Below, in pieces: positions 19,593 through 28,639 of a stretch of 64,000 bases of DNA. The notes beneath the pieces are model-generated. The model was not told the origin of the DNA, did no database searches, and saw nothing but the letters and a program-made list of their open reading frames with translations. Both the position numbers and the translations under genes were made by a program. The stretch is from positions 2,790,001-2,854,000 of the forward strand of contig NZ_CP117522.1 of the NCBI RefSeq assembly GCF_031679605.1, written 5' to 3'. Within the stretch, counting starts at the first letter, position 1; every line of letters starts with the position of its first letter. This DNA is from Streptomyces luomodiensis (GTDB taxonomy: Bacteria; Actinomycetota; Actinomycetes; Streptomycetales; Streptomycetaceae).

Positions 19593-20918
19593 ATGTCGAC
19601 CCAGCAGACCCAGGCGGAACAGCGCGGCGAGCACATCCTCGCCGTTTTCGACACCGCCTTCGGCGAGCTGCTCGCCGCCGACCCGGCCGCCTTCCGCGTC
19701 AAGTTCCGGAAGATGGCCGCCTCGGCGTTCGCGTTCTACCGCGGCACCGCCTGCCTGTTCTACGCCGATGTGGAGCGGGAGCGCGCCGGCGGGCCGTACC
19801 TGGACGACCGCACCAGCCGGGTGTGGATCCACGGCGACCTCCACGCCGAGAACTTCGGCACCTACATGGACGCCAACGGCCGGCTGATCTTCAATGTGAA
19901 CGACTTCGACGAGGCGTACGTCGGTCCCTTCACCTGGGACCTGAAGCGCTTCGCCGCCTCCGTGGCGCTCATCGGCTACACCAAGGCGCTCAGCGACGAG
20001 AAGATCACCGAGCTGGTGCGGACGTACGCCGGCGCGTACCGCGAGCGCATCCACGCCCTGGCCACCGGCGCCAAGAACGACGAGGTGCCACCCTTCACCC
20101 TGGAGACCTCGGAGGGTCCGCTGCTGGACGCGCTGCGCGACGCCCGCTCGCTGACCCGCTTCGGGCTGCTCGACTCGATGACCGAGATCCGCGACTTCGA
20201 GCGGCGCTTCTCGGCCGGCGGCGGGTCCATCGAGCTGGACGCGGCCACCCGCTACAAGGTCCTGGCCGCCTTCGACGGCTATCTGGAGACCCTCCCGGAG
20301 TCCAGTCTCGCGCGTCCGGACTCCTACCGCGTCAAGGACGTCGTGGGCCGCCGGGGCATCGGCATCGGCAGCGCCGGGCTCCCCTCGTACAACATCCTTC
20401 TGGAGGGCAACAGCGACGCCCTGGAGAACGATGTGGTGATCTACATGAAGCAGGGGCAGACCCCGGCGGTCTCCCGGCACATCACCGACGAACAGGTGCG
20501 GTCGTACTTCCACCACGAGGGCCACCGCACGGTGATCTCCCAGCGCGCGCTCCAGGCCCACGCCGACCCGTGGCTGGGCTGGACCGAGCTGGACGGGGCG
20601 GGGCAGCTGGTCGCCGAGATCTCGCCGTACGCGGTGGACCTCGACTGGTCCGACATCGACGACCCGGCCGAGATCGCGGCGGTCGTGGCCGACCTCGGAC
20701 GGGCCACGGCCGCCATGCACGCGGCCGCCGACGACCAGAGCGGCCACTCGCTGGTGCCGTTCTCCACCGAGCGCGCCATCGACGCGGTGATCGCCGCCGA
20801 CGAGGACGGCTTCGCCGATCTCCTGGTGGACTTCGCGCACTCCTACGGCGCCCGCGCCCGCGCCGACCACCAGATCTTCGTGGACCTCTTCCGCAACGGC
20901 CGCATCCCCGGCCTCTGA
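19593..20918 (+). CDS. DUF2252 family protein
   Basis: 441 residues from the ATG at 19593, with AGGAGG at 19578-19583. It contains the DUF2252 hallmark WIHGDLHAENFGTY, followed by LIFNVNDFDEAYVGPF. The HGDxHxxN...D pattern is like the catalytic and metal loops of aminoglycoside-phosphotransferase/kinase folds. A late RAMxxAxHD-like region (AYGARARADHQIF) is also present. The biochemical role is unknown; a kinase-like activity is inference. It is divergent from dnaE over about 215 bp. Confidence 0.85.
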   Translation: MSTQQTQAEQRGEHILAVFDTAFGELLAADPAAFRVKFRKMAASAFAFYRGTACLFYADVERERAGGPYLDDRTSRVWIHGDLHAENFGTYMDANGRLIFNVNDFDEAYVGPFTWDLKRFAASVALIGYTKALSDEKITELVRTYAGAYRERIHALATGAKNDEVPPFTLETSEGPLLDALRDARSLTRFGLLDSMTEIRDFERRFSAGGGSIELDAATRYKVLAAFDGYLETLPESSLARPDSYRVKDVVGRRGIGIGSAGLPSYNILLEGNSDALENDVVIYMKQGQTPAVSRHITDEQVRSYFHHEGHRTVISQRALQAHADPWLGWTELDGAGQLVAEISPYAVDLDWSDIDDPAEIAAVVADLGRATAAMHAAADDQSGHSLVPFSTERAIDAVIAADEDGFADLLVDFAHSYGARARADHQIFVDLFRNGRIPGL

Positions 20919-20995
20919 CCGCTTAAGGGGCCCATGACCGCCCCCGGTGACCGCACGGTCGCCGCCCCCCGCCGACTGCTCTATCGTTACCGGGC

Positions 20996-21943
20996 ATGTG
21001 GCCTGGAGAGCAGCCGCCGGGGGGCGAGCAGAATCCGCAGCGGAATCCGTACCAGCAGCCGGGGTACCAGCAGCCGGGCCATCCGCCGCCCCCTGCTCAG
21101 CCTCCGGGCTTCCCGCCCGCTCCCCCGCCGCCGCCCGGCCCGGTCGGCGCGCCCGGCCCGGCGGACCGGCAGCGCCGGAGCGGGCTCACGGCCGTCGTGG
21201 CGGTGACGGTGGCCGCCGCCGCGCTCGCGGGCGTTCTGGTGATCACGGACGACGACACGGGTTCGAAGGACTCCGCGGCCGATGTCGTCCAGGGCGGCTC
21301 CGACGGCTCCACGGACGCGGACGGCTCCGGGGGCTCGCAGAAGCTCGTCACGCCCGCCCACAGCTCCGGTCCGAGCGGCACCACCGTGGTGATCGGCGAG
21401 GCCGGCTCCGGGCACACCCTCGACGTCTACGAGGATCTTCGCTGCCCGCCGTGCGCCGCCTTCGAACAGGGGGTCGGGCCCACCATCGCCAAGGACATCA
21501 AGGACGGCACGTACCAGGTGTCGTTCCACTTCGCCGCCATCCTGGACGAGACCATGGGCGGCAGCGGCTCCGCGAACGCCCTGAGCGCCCTCGGGGCGGC
21601 GCTGGACGTGAGCACCGATGCCTTCCTCGACTACAAGGCCGCCCTGATGTCGTCGAAGAACCACCCCGTGGAGTCCAAGGACTCCTACGCCGACGACGAC
21701 TATCTGCTGAACGTCTCCCAGGAGGTGTCCGCGCTCAAGACGAACGCCTCCTTCCGGGCGGCGGTGCGCGAGGGCACCTACGACCCCTGGGCGAAGCAGA
21801 TGATCGCCGACTTCGACGCCTCCGGGGTGAACGGCACGCCCACCGTCGAGCTCGACGGCTCCCCGCTCCAGCCGAACGGCTCCACCCCGGTGACCGCGAC
21901 GGAGTTCACGAAAGCGGTGAACAAGCAGCTCAAGGACGGATAG
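20996..21943 (+). CDS. Membrane-anchored DsbA/thioredoxin-fold protein 1 (CPPC)
   Basis: 315 residues. A Pro/Gln/Gly-rich cytoplasmic N-terminus of about 60 residues is followed by one transmembrane helix (LTAVVAVTVAAAALAGVLV), a flexible linker and an extracytoplasmic DsbA-like domain. The active site is DLRCPPCAAFE and the cis-proline loop is NGTPTVEL. It is probably a thiol-disulfide oxidoreductase for exported proteins. It is clearly homologous to the protein at 22751-23578 (shared KDIKDGTY, NALSALGAAL, FLDYKAAL). Confidence 0.88.
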   Translation: MWPGEQPPGGEQNPQRNPYQQPGYQQPGHPPPPAQPPGFPPAPPPPPGPVGAPGPADRQRRSGLTAVVAVTVAAAALAGVLVITDDDTGSKDSAADVVQGGSDGSTDADGSGGSQKLVTPAHSSGPSGTTVVIGEAGSGHTLDVYEDLRCPPCAAFEQGVGPTIAKDIKDGTYQVSFHFAAILDETMGGSGSANALSALGAALDVSTDAFLDYKAALMSSKNHPVESKDSYADDDYLLNVSQEVSALKTNASFRAAVREGTYDPWAKQMIADFDASGVNGTPTVELDGSPLQPNGSTPVTATEFTKAVNKQLKDG

Positions 21944-22005
21944 CAGGCCGCCATGGCCGGTTCTTCATCTGGTCCATACGGGCGAACGTGGCAGAATTCG
22001 AAGGT

Positions 22006-22686
22006 ATGGACGGCACCGGACCGCAGCTGAGGGCAGTGCGCGCGGCGCTCTTCACCGCGCTGTGCGTCACGCTGTCCTCGGCTTCGCATGTCCTGCTGTC
22101 GCGGGTCCCGCTGCCCCTGGGCACCGTCGCCGCGCTCTCGGTGGCCGTCTTCGCCCTCGCCTACGCCCTCGCGGGCCGGGAGCGGGGTTTCTGGTCCATC
22201 GCCGCCCTGCTGATCCCGTTGGAGCTGGCCGCCGACACGGTCTTCACCACCGGCCAGCAGGCGTGCTACGGACAGTCCGGCGGCCCCGTGGCGGGCTCGC
22301 TGCGCTCCATGGGGGTCACCGTCCTGTGCGGCGGCGGTGACCTCGGCGGTCCGCTGCCCGCGGTCTCCCGGAGCGGCGTCGGCACCCCGCTGGCGGCCAC
22401 CGTGAGCTCCTCCACCCCCTGGCTGCTGCTCGCCGCGCATATCGCGGTGGGTCTGGTCGCCTCGGCCTGGCTGCGGCGCGGCGAGGCCGCCGTGGGCCGT
22501 CTGCTGGGCTCCCTGGCCGCCTTCGCCTTCCGGCCGCTGCTGCTGGCCGTCGCGGGCCTGGCGCTGGCCGGGGCGCACCGGCGCCCGGCCCCGCGGCCCG
22601 TACGGCCGGTGCGCCCGGCGCCGGCGCTCCCCCTCCTCGTGCACTCCGTGGTGCGCCGCGGACCGCCCTGCTCGGCCGCTGCCTGA
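22006..22686 (+). CDS. Multi-pass membrane protein between two thioredoxin-like genes
   Basis: 226 residues from the ATG at 22006. About five hydrophobic helices are visible (AALFTALCVTLSSASHVLL, VAALSVAVFALAYALAG, WSIAALLIPLELAADTVF, PWLLLAAHIAVGLVASAWL, LLLAVAGLALAG). The C-terminus is Pro/Arg-rich. One loop holds two cysteines (QQACYG and TVLCGGG) that could exchange disulfides with the neighbouring thioredoxin-like proteins, but this is inference. It is not recognisably DsbD or VKOR. The 62-bp and 64-bp gaps to its neighbours suggest one operon. Confidence 0.7.
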   Translation: MDGTGPQLRAVRAALFTALCVTLSSASHVLLSRVPLPLGTVAALSVAVFALAYALAGRERGFWSIAALLIPLELAADTVFTTGQQACYGQSGGPVAGSLRSMGVTVLCGGGDLGGPLPAVSRSGVGTPLAATVSSSTPWLLLAAHIAVGLVASAWLRRGEAAVGRLLGSLAAFAFRPLLLAVAGLALAGAHRRPAPRPVRPVRPAPALPLLVHSVVRRGPPCSAAA

Positions 22687-22750
22687 GCACAGCGCTCCCC
22701 ACCCCCGTACGCATCACCGACGACGCACACCCACGGAGATCGAATCCATC

Positions 22751-23578
22751 ATGAGCAACCGCAACAGCCACCAGAACAAGCAGGCCGCGCGCGAACGGCT
22801 GCGCGCCGAGCGTGAGCGCCAGGCCAAGCGGGAGCGGACGCGGCGCCAGCTGTTCGTCGGCGGCGCGGTCGTCGCGGTCCTGGCGATAGCCGGCGGCATC
22901 GGCTACGCCGTCACCAACATGCACTCGGACGACGCCAACAAGAAGTGGCGGGCGGCGGCCGAGAAGGAGGCGTTCAAGAAGCCCGCCCACACCAGCGGCT
23001 CCCAGGGCACGACGGTCGTCATCGGCGACGAGAAGGCCAAGAACACCCTGCACGTCTACGAGGACATGCGCTGCCCGGTCTGTGCCCAGTTCGAGGAGTA
23101 CACCGGTAAGACCGTGCTCAAGGACATCAAGGACGGCACCTACAAGGCGCAGTTCACGATGGGCACCTTCCTCGACGACAACAAGCAGGCGCCCGGCGCC
23201 GGCTCGAAGAACGCCCTGAGCGCGCTCGGCGCGGCCCTCAACGTCAGCCCGCAGGCGTTCCTGGACTACAAGGCGGCGCTGTACGCCCCGAAGAACCACC
23301 CCGCCGAGACCGACGACGCCTTCGCCAGCGACCAGAAGCTGATCGACATCGCCCAGCAGGTCAAGGAGCTGAAGGGCAACACGGCCTTCGAGAAGGCCGT
23401 GAAGAACGGCACTTACGACCGGTGGGCGCTGGCCATGTCCAAGTCGTTCGACGACACCAAGGACATCACCGGCACCCCGTCCTTCAAGCTCAACGGGAAG
23501 AAGCTGGAGGTCAACGGCAACCCGCCGATGACCCCGGACCAGTTCACCCCGCTCATCGAGAACGGGCTCAAGAAGTAA
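22751..23578 (+). CDS. Membrane-anchored DsbA/thioredoxin-fold protein 2 (CPVC)
   Basis: 275 residues. A highly charged Arg/Lys/Gln/Glu N-terminus (ARERLRAERERQAKRER) precedes a single transmembrane helix (QLFVGGAVVAVLAIAGGIGYAV) and an extracytoplasmic DsbA-like domain. The active site is DMRCPVCAQFE and the cis-proline loop is TGTPSFKLNG. It is a paralogue of the protein at 20996-21943, but the N-terminal cytoplasmic regions are unrelated (basic here, Pro-rich there). Confidence 0.9.
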   Translation: MSNRNSHQNKQAARERLRAERERQAKRERTRRQLFVGGAVVAVLAIAGGIGYAVTNMHSDDANKKWRAAAEKEAFKKPAHTSGSQGTTVVIGDEKAKNTLHVYEDMRCPVCAQFEEYTGKTVLKDIKDGTYKAQFTMGTFLDDNKQAPGAGSKNALSALGAALNVSPQAFLDYKAALYAPKNHPAETDDAFASDQKLIDIAQQVKELKGNTAFEKAVKNGTYDRWALAMSKSFDDTKDITGTPSFKLNGKKLEVNGNPPMTPDQFTPLIENGLKK

Positions 23579-23600
23579 CGGCCGACGCTGTTCCCGGCCG

Positions 23601-23639
23601 GATCGGCGGGCGTGTCCCCACAGGGCACGCCCGCCGATC
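23601..23639. terminator. Bidirectional hairpin terminator
   Basis: Arms 23601-23614 and 23626-23639 pair perfectly over 14 bp (GATCGGCGGGCGTG). Three more pairs extend it inward past a one-base bulge. It lies between the convergent thioredoxin-like gene (+) and the hydrolase gene (-). Confidence 0.65.
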
Positions 23640-23663
23640 GCGCTCGCCGGCCCGGCGGCCCGC

Positions 23664-24245
23664 TCAGAGGTCGGCCAGGAAGCCGAGCGCCACCCGCCAG
23701 GCGGCCTCGGCGGCCTCCTTGTCGTAGTCCGGCAGCTCGGGGTCGGTGAAGATGTGCCCGGCCCCGGCATAGCGGAAGACCTCCACATCGGCGCCCGCCC
23801 GCCGCATCCGCAGATACCAGGCGTTGAGCCAGTCGTGCGGCTCGAACGGGTCGGGGTCGGCCACGTGCAGCTGCACCGGCAGCTCGTCGGCCGCCGCGTC
23901 GTCGGCGATGTCCGAGGTGCCGTGCAGCAGAAGCAGTCCGCGCGCCTTGTCGTCGGCCAGCGCCAGGTTCTGCGCGAGGGAGCCACCGAGCGAGAAACCG
24001 GCGTAGACCAGCCCGCGGTCCGAGTAGGGCGCGGCGGCGGTGACGGCCCGCTTCAGCAGCTCGTCGCGGCCGATCCGCTCCTTGATCACCATGCCGTCCT
24101 CGACGGTGTCGGCGGTCTGCCCCTCATAGAGGTCGGGCACGACCACCTCATGCCCGGCCGCGCGCAGCCGGTCGGCCGCCTCCCGCACGGCGGGCCGCAG
24201 TCCGTACGCGGAGTGGAACAGAACAATCGTCGAGGTACCGGCCAC
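23664..24245 (-). CDS. Dienelactone hydrolase family protein
   Basis: 193 residues from a GTG at 24245, 11 bases after AAGGGG. A GTG at 24254 lies only two bases from that site. This alpha/beta-hydrolase begins with a strand (STIVLFHSAYGLRP). The usual G-x-nucleophile-x-G elbow is GFSLGG, with Ser rather than the Cys of classical dienelactone hydrolases. The acid residue is in VADPDPFEPHDW and the histidine in YAGAGHIFTDPE. The substrate is unknown. Confidence 0.85.
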   Translation of the reverse strand: MAGTSTIVLFHSAYGLRPAVREAADRLRAAGHEVVVPDLYEGQTADTVEDGMVIKERIGRDELLKRAVTAAAPYSDRGLVYAGFSLGGSLAQNLALADDKARGLLLLHGTSDIADDAAADELPVQLHVADPDPFEPHDWLNAWYLRMRRAGADVEVFRYAGAGHIFTDPELPDYDKEAAEAAWRVALGFLADL

Positions 24246-24406
24246 CGCTGTCACTTCCCCTTGCGTGGGTCTTCCGTGGATTTTCGCGAGTTCTTCCGTG
24301 GATCGTCCTCTCCCATCGTGCCAGTCGCGGTCTGAGCGCACCCGTTCCGGGGAAGGCGGGACAGGGCACCCGGGAGTCTCCCGAAGGAAGGATGAGGTAG
24401 GTGTCC

Positions 24407-25561
24407 ATGGAGGACGTGCTGCGTCCGCTCGTCGTCATCGGCGGCTCACTGGCCATCACGCTGTTCATCGGCTGGGCCGTCGACTGGCTGCTGCGACGGG
24501 CCGACGCCCGGCACCCGGAGACCCCCCTGTGGGACCGGCTGCGCCGCTGCCGGCTTCCGCTACAGGTGACCGTGTGCACGGCGCTGCTGGGCGGGTCGTA
24601 CGACAAAACGGAGGCGGAGGTCGTCCACGAGCACGGGACGGCCATCGGCCGGCTGCTCGCACTGGTGCTGATCGCCGCGGCGGCCTGGCTCGCGGTGCGG
24701 GTCTCGTCGGCCATCGTGGAGTCCTCCTACTCCCGCTACGCCTCCAGCGCGCACGACCCCGCGCGGGTGCGCCGGGTGCGCACCCAGGTGACGTTGATCC
24801 AGCGGGTGGTGGCCGCGATCGTCGGCGTGGTGGCGGCCTCCGCGATGCTGCTGACCTTCCCGACGATGCGCACGGTCGGCACCTCCATGCTGGCCTCGGC
24901 CGGCATCCTCGGCGTCGTCGCCGGTGTCGCCGCCCAGTCCACGCTGGGGAACCTCTTCGCGGGGCTCCAGATCGCCTTCGGCGACATGGTGCGGATCGGC
25001 GACACGGTGGTCGTGGACGGCGAGTGGGGCACGGTCGAGGAGATCACGCTGACCTTCCTGTCCGTGCGGACCTGGGACGAGCGGCGGATCACCATGCCGG
25101 TCTCGTACTTCACCAGCAAGCCGTTCGAGAACTGGTCGCGCGGCGGCACCCAGAAGGTGGCCACGGTCTTCTTCCACCTCGACCACAGCGCGCCGGTCGA
25201 GGAGATGAGGGAGCGGCTGGGCGAGATCGTAAGGAAGTCCCCGGCCTGGGACGGCCGGGACTGGAACCTGGTGGTGACGGACACCACCCCGAGCACCATC
25301 CTGGTGCGGGCGCTCATCACGGCGCGGGACCCGGACGACGCGTGGACGGTGCGCTGCGAGGTGCGCGAGAAGATGATCACGTGGCTGCGGGACGCCCATC
25401 CCTACGCCCTGCCGCGCATCGCCACCGCCCCGGCCGCCCAGCCCCCGCAGACGCTCCTGGAAGGCGAGCGCGGCCATGAGCGCCGCGGCCGCCACGAACA
25501 CTTCGCCCGCTTCGAGGACGGGCTGCGCAAGGACGCCCAGGGCCCGGGGCGGGGCTACTGA
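24407..25561 (+). CDS. MscS-family mechanosensitive ion channel
   Basis: 384 residues. The ATG at 24407 is preferred because GAGG lies 9 bases upstream; the GTG at 24401 is too close. Membrane helices near residues 5-30, 85-105 and 135-160 are followed by the pore helix and beta domain (LGVVAGVAAQSTLGNLFAG, then IAFGDMVRIGDTVVVDG). The cytoplasmic vestibule follows (TWDERRITMPVSYF). The family releases solutes on hypo-osmotic shock. The C-terminal tail is charged and histidine/arginine-rich. Confidence 0.92.
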   Translation: MEDVLRPLVVIGGSLAITLFIGWAVDWLLRRADARHPETPLWDRLRRCRLPLQVTVCTALLGGSYDKTEAEVVHEHGTAIGRLLALVLIAAAAWLAVRVSSAIVESSYSRYASSAHDPARVRRVRTQVTLIQRVVAAIVGVVAASAMLLTFPTMRTVGTSMLASAGILGVVAGVAAQSTLGNLFAGLQIAFGDMVRIGDTVVVDGEWGTVEEITLTFLSVRTWDERRITMPVSYFTSKPFENWSRGGTQKVATVFFHLDHSAPVEEMRERLGEIVRKSPAWDGRDWNLVVTDTTPSTILVRALITARDPDDAWTVRCEVREKMITWLRDAHPYALPRIATAPAAQPPQTLLEGERGHERRGRHEHFARFEDGLRKDAQGPGRGY

Positions 25562-25610
25562 GGGCGCGCGGCGCCCCGGGCCGCGCCGGCCGCCGCCACC
25601 GCACCGCCCG

Positions 25611-26075
25611 CTACAGCGCCCGCCGCATCGCGCGGTGCGGGATGCCGCTGCCCTCGTCGAACTCGGGGCCGTACGCCGCGTAGCCCAGCCGCTCGTAGAA
25701 GCCGAGGGCATGGGTCTGGGCCTCCAGATAGACCTCGGCCAGGCCGCGCCGGCGGGCCTCCGCCTCGACGGCCCGGACCAGGTCGGCCCCCAGTCCGGTG
25801 CCGCGTGCCGCCCTGGCCACCGCAAGGCGGCCCAGGACGGCGGTGGTGGCGCCGTCGACACCGGCGTGGGCGTACTTCTTGTCCGCGGCGGCGCCGTGCA
25901 GAAACCGGACCGTGCCCACCGGACGGCCCTCGGCGTCGGTGGCGAGGAGGTGGACTGCGTGCGCGTCGTACGCGTCCATCTCCTCCTCCTCGGGGATCCG
26001 CTGCTCCACCACGAAGACCTCCCGGCGCACCGCGAAGCAGCCGGACAGGTCCCCGTCGGCCACGACCTCGATCAC
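25611..26075 (-). CDS. GNAT family N-acetyltransferase
   Basis: 154 residues from a GTG at 26075 that overlaps the rluD stop (GTGA). The start resembles ElaA-like acetyltransferases ([19 protein letters not shown]). Acetyl-CoA binding is indicated by [21 protein letters not shown], and the C-terminal part has [17 protein letters not shown]. The substrate is unknown. Overlap with rluD implies translational coupling. Confidence 0.9.
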   Translation of the reverse strand: MIEVVADGDLSGCFAVRREVFVVEQRIPEEEEMDAYDAHAVHLLATDAEGRPVGTVRFLHGAAADKKYAHAGVDGATTAVLGRLAVARAARGTGLGADLVRAVEAEARRRGLAEVYLEAQTHALGFYERLGYAAYGPEFDEGSGIPHRAMRRAL

Positions 26076-27013
26076 GCGCTCTCCGCCTTCACGATGTCCA
26101 GCGCCGCCCGCAGGTCGTCCGGGTAGGCGCTCTCGAACTCGACCCATTCACCGTGCGCGGGGTGCTCGAAGCCGAGCCGCACGGCGTGCAGCCACTGCCG
26201 GGTCAGCCTCAGCCGCTTGGCGAGCGTCGGGTCCGCGCCGTAGGTGAGGTCGCCGACACAGGGGTGGCGGTGGGCGGCCATGTGCACCCGGATCTGGTGG
26301 GTGCGGCCCGTCTCCAGCTTGATGTCCAGCAGGCTCGCGGCCCGGAACGCCTCAATGAGGTCGTAGTGGGTGACGCTCGGCTTGCCCTCCGCCGTCACGG
26401 CCCACTTGTAGTCGTGCTGCGGATGGCGCCCGATCGGGGCGTCGATGGTGCCGCTCAGCGGGTCCGGGTGGCCCTGGACCAGCGCGTGGTAGCGCTTGTC
26501 CACGGTGCGCTCGCGGAACGCCTGCTTGAGCACGGAGTACGCCAGCTCGGACTTGGCGACGACCATGAGCCCGGAGGTGCCGACGTCCAGTCGGTGCACG
26601 ATCCCCTGGCGCTCGGCGGCGCCCGAGGTGGAGACCCGGAAGCCGGCGGCGGCGAGTCCGCCGATCACGGTGGGTCCGGTCCAGCCGGGGCTGGGGTGGG
26701 CGGCGACGCCGACCGGCTTGGAGACGACCACGATGTCCTCGTCGTCGTGCACGATCTCCATGCCCTCGACGGGCTCGGCGACGACCCGCACCGGCGGCGC
26801 GGCCCGCGGCATCTCGACCTCGAGCCAGGCACCCCCGGAGACCCGGTCGGACTTCCCGGCGACACTGCCGTCGAGCTGCACCTTTCCGGCGGCGGCCAGC
26901 TCGGCCGCCTTGGTCCGGGAGAAGCCGAACATACGGGCGATCGCGGCATCGACGCGCTCGCCTTCCAGACCGTCCGGTACGGGCAGGGTGCGGATCTCGG
27001 GAATCGTACTCAC
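26072..27013 (-). CDS. rluD: RluA/RluD family 23S rRNA pseudouridine synthase
   Basis: 313 residues from a GTG at 27013. An N-terminal S4 RNA-binding domain ([20 protein letters not shown]) precedes the catalytic domain. The active-site motif is [15 protein letters not shown] with the catalytic aspartate. Later motifs include [14 protein letters not shown] and [10 protein letters not shown]. The pairing lspA-rluD is common in actinobacteria. By its family it isomerises uridines in the large-subunit rRNA; exact targets are not readable here. Confidence 0.93.
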   Translation of the reverse strand: MSTIPEIRTLPVPDGLEGERVDAAIARMFGFSRTKAAELAAAGKVQLDGSVAGKSDRVSGGAWLEVEMPRAAPPVRVVAEPVEGMEIVHDDEDIVVVSKPVGVAAHPSPGWTGPTVIGGLAAAGFRVSTSGAAERQGIVHRLDVGTSGLMVVAKSELAYSVLKQAFRERTVDKRYHALVQGHPDPLSGTIDAPIGRHPQHDYKWAVTAEGKPSVTHYDLIEAFRAASLLDIKLETGRTHQIRVHMAAHRHPCVGDLTYGADPTLAKRLRLTRQWLHAVRLGFEHPAHGEWVEFESAYPDDLRAALDIVKAESA

Positions 27014-27131
27014 CCGACGAGTATGCCGGACCGGGCGCACCGGTTCGTACGCCCGTCGGATACCGGCCGGTCCGCCCCTGTCCTGGCCGGACCGGTGCCT
27101 CCGCGGTCCCGTCCGGCGGACCGCCGCCGGG

Positions 27132-27725
27132 TCAGTCCTTGTGGACCGTGCCGTCCGGATCCAGGCCGCGGAAGGACAGGATCACGATCAGGAAGCCGCC
27201 GCACACGATGGCCGAATCGGCGAGGTTGAAGACCGCGAAGTGGGCTGGCGCGATGAAGTCCACCACCGCTCCCTGGAAGTCCCCGGGCGCCCGGAAGACC
27301 CGGTCGGTGAGGTTGCCGAAGGCCCCGCCGAGCAGCAGACCGAGCGCGATGGCCCAGGGCACGCTGTAGAGCTTGCGGGCCAGCCGCGCGATCACCACGA
27401 TGACCCCGACCGCGATCACCGTGAAGACGATGGTCATGGCCTCACCGAAGCCGAAGGCCGCGCCCCGGTTGCGGATCACCTCGAACTGGAGCCAGGTGCC
27501 GATCACCTCGACCGGAGCGTGGTGCTCCAGCTTCGCGACCACGGCCAGCTTGCTGATCAGGTCGATCAGATAGGCCAGCGCGGCGACTCCGAGGAGCACT
27601 CCGACCCGCCGCCGCCCTCTGTCCGCCGCGGTCTCCTCGGCTCCGGCTCCCGCAGCGCTGGTCCCGGCGCCCCCCTCCGCCTTCCCCGCGTCTGGCGTAC
27701 CGATGGCCTGCTCCGCCTCTGTCAC
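27132..27725 (-). CDS. lspA: Lipoprotein signal peptidase LspA (signal peptidase II)
   Basis: 197 residues from a GTG at 27725. An Ala/Gly/Glu-rich cytoplasmic extension of about 35 residues precedes four transmembrane helices. The two catalytic aspartates lie in GNLTDRVFR and FNLADSAI, and the [11 protein letters not shown] loop is intact. It cleaves the signal peptide of prolipoproteins after lipidation. The family is usually about 160 residues, so the N-terminal extension is the only unusual part. Confidence 0.96.
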   Translation of the reverse strand: MTEAEQAIGTPDAGKAEGGAGTSAAGAGAEETAADRGRRRVGVLLGVAALAYLIDLISKLAVVAKLEHHAPVEVIGTWLQFEVIRNRGAAFGFGEAMTIVFTVIAVGVIVVIARLARKLYSVPWAIALGLLLGGAFGNLTDRVFRAPGDFQGAVVDFIAPAHFAVFNLADSAIVCGGFLIVILSFRGLDPDGTVHKD

Positions 27726-27796
27726 GTGAGTCCCTCAACCTCTCCGGGCCAGTCTCCCCCTGTGAGGGACGAGGGTACGGCACACACGTACGGGCG

Positions 27797-28639
27797 TCAG
27801 CGGCGCTCCTGGCGCTGCTTGCATTCGACACACAGTGTGGCCCTGGGGAACGCCTGCATCCGGGCCTTGCCGATCGCGTTGCCGCAGTTCTCGCACAGCC
27901 CGTACGTCCCGGTGTCCAGCCGCTCCAGGGCCCGCTCGGTCTGGAGCAGCATCTCGCGGGCGTTCCCGGCCAGGGCCATCTCGTGCTCGCGGGTGATGTT
28001 CTTGGTGCCGGTGTCGGCCTGGTCGTCGCCGGCGCCGTCACCGGAGTCGCGCATCAGCCCGGTGATCGCCTGCTCGGAGGCGAGGATCTCGGTGCGCAGC
28101 CGGCCGGCCTCGGTCAGCAGCTCGGTGCGCGCCTCCTCCACCTCCTCGGCCGACCAGGGGTCCTCACCGGGGCGTACCGCGAGCTCGGCGGGGTCGGCGG
28201 GCGCGCCCGCCGCACGGGCCTTGGGCAGCGGGGGCGCGGTCGTCGTGGGCTTCTCGTCGGTCGGCGCACCGTCCGGGGTCTTCTTCGCAACCACTTTCCT
28301 GGCTCCCGTCTTCTTCGCGGGCACCGCCTTGCCGGCGGGCGTGGCCTTCCTGACCGTGGTCTTCCCGGCCGTGGTCTCGTCGGCCACGGTCTTCCCGGCC
28401 GCACCTTCCTCGGCGGGCGCGGCCGTCTTGGCGGATGCGTTCCTCCTGGCGGGTGTGGCCGCCTTCTTCCTCGGTGCGCTCTTCTTCGCGGACGCGGCCT
28501 TGGCGGGGCCCTGCGCGACGGCCCCGTCGGCCGCCGCGGTCTTGTGCGCGGCCTTCTTGCCCGAGGCGCTCTTCTCGGCGGGCGCGGCCTTCGTCGCCTT
28601 CGCCGTGCTCTTCTGCACGGCGGTCTTCCTAGCCACCAT
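27797..28639 (-). CDS. TraR/DksA-type zinc-finger protein with a long Lys/Ala-rich N-terminus
   Basis: 280 residues from the ATG at 28639. The first 160 residues are a low-complexity Lys/Ala/Pro tail with repeated KKAA- and AAGKT-type units, like histone H1 or mycobacterial HupB tails. The C-terminal 110 residues hold a helical hairpin (EEVEEARTELLTEAGRL) and a DksA/TraR zinc finger, CENCGN...CVEC. DksA-type proteins bind RNA polymerase. The basic tail suggests added nucleic-acid or polymerase binding, which is inference. Confidence 0.87.
   Translation of the reverse strand: MVARKTAVQKSTAKATKAAPAEKSASGKKAAHKTAAADGAVAQGPAKAASAKKSAPRKKAATPARRNASAKTAAPAEEGAAGKTVADETTAGKTTVRKATPAGKAVPAKKTGARKVVAKKTPDGAPTDEKPTTTAPPLPKARAAGAPADPAELAVRPGEDPWSAEEVEEARTELLTEAGRLRTEILASEQAITGLMRDSGDGAGDDQADTGTKNITREHEMALAGNAREMLLQTERALERLDTGTYGLCENCGNAIGKARMQAFPRATLCVECKQRQERR

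Noticed and set aside
19404..20870. Long antisense frame over the DUF2252 gene and extra codons upstream of 19593
   Set aside because: Shadow of GC-biased coding sequence. The AGGAGG at 19578-19583 fixes the start at 19593.
23664..24341. N-terminal extension of the dienelactone hydrolase to 24341
   Set aside because: The extra residues are Arg/Asp-rich, unlike the family, and AAGGGG precedes the later GTG.
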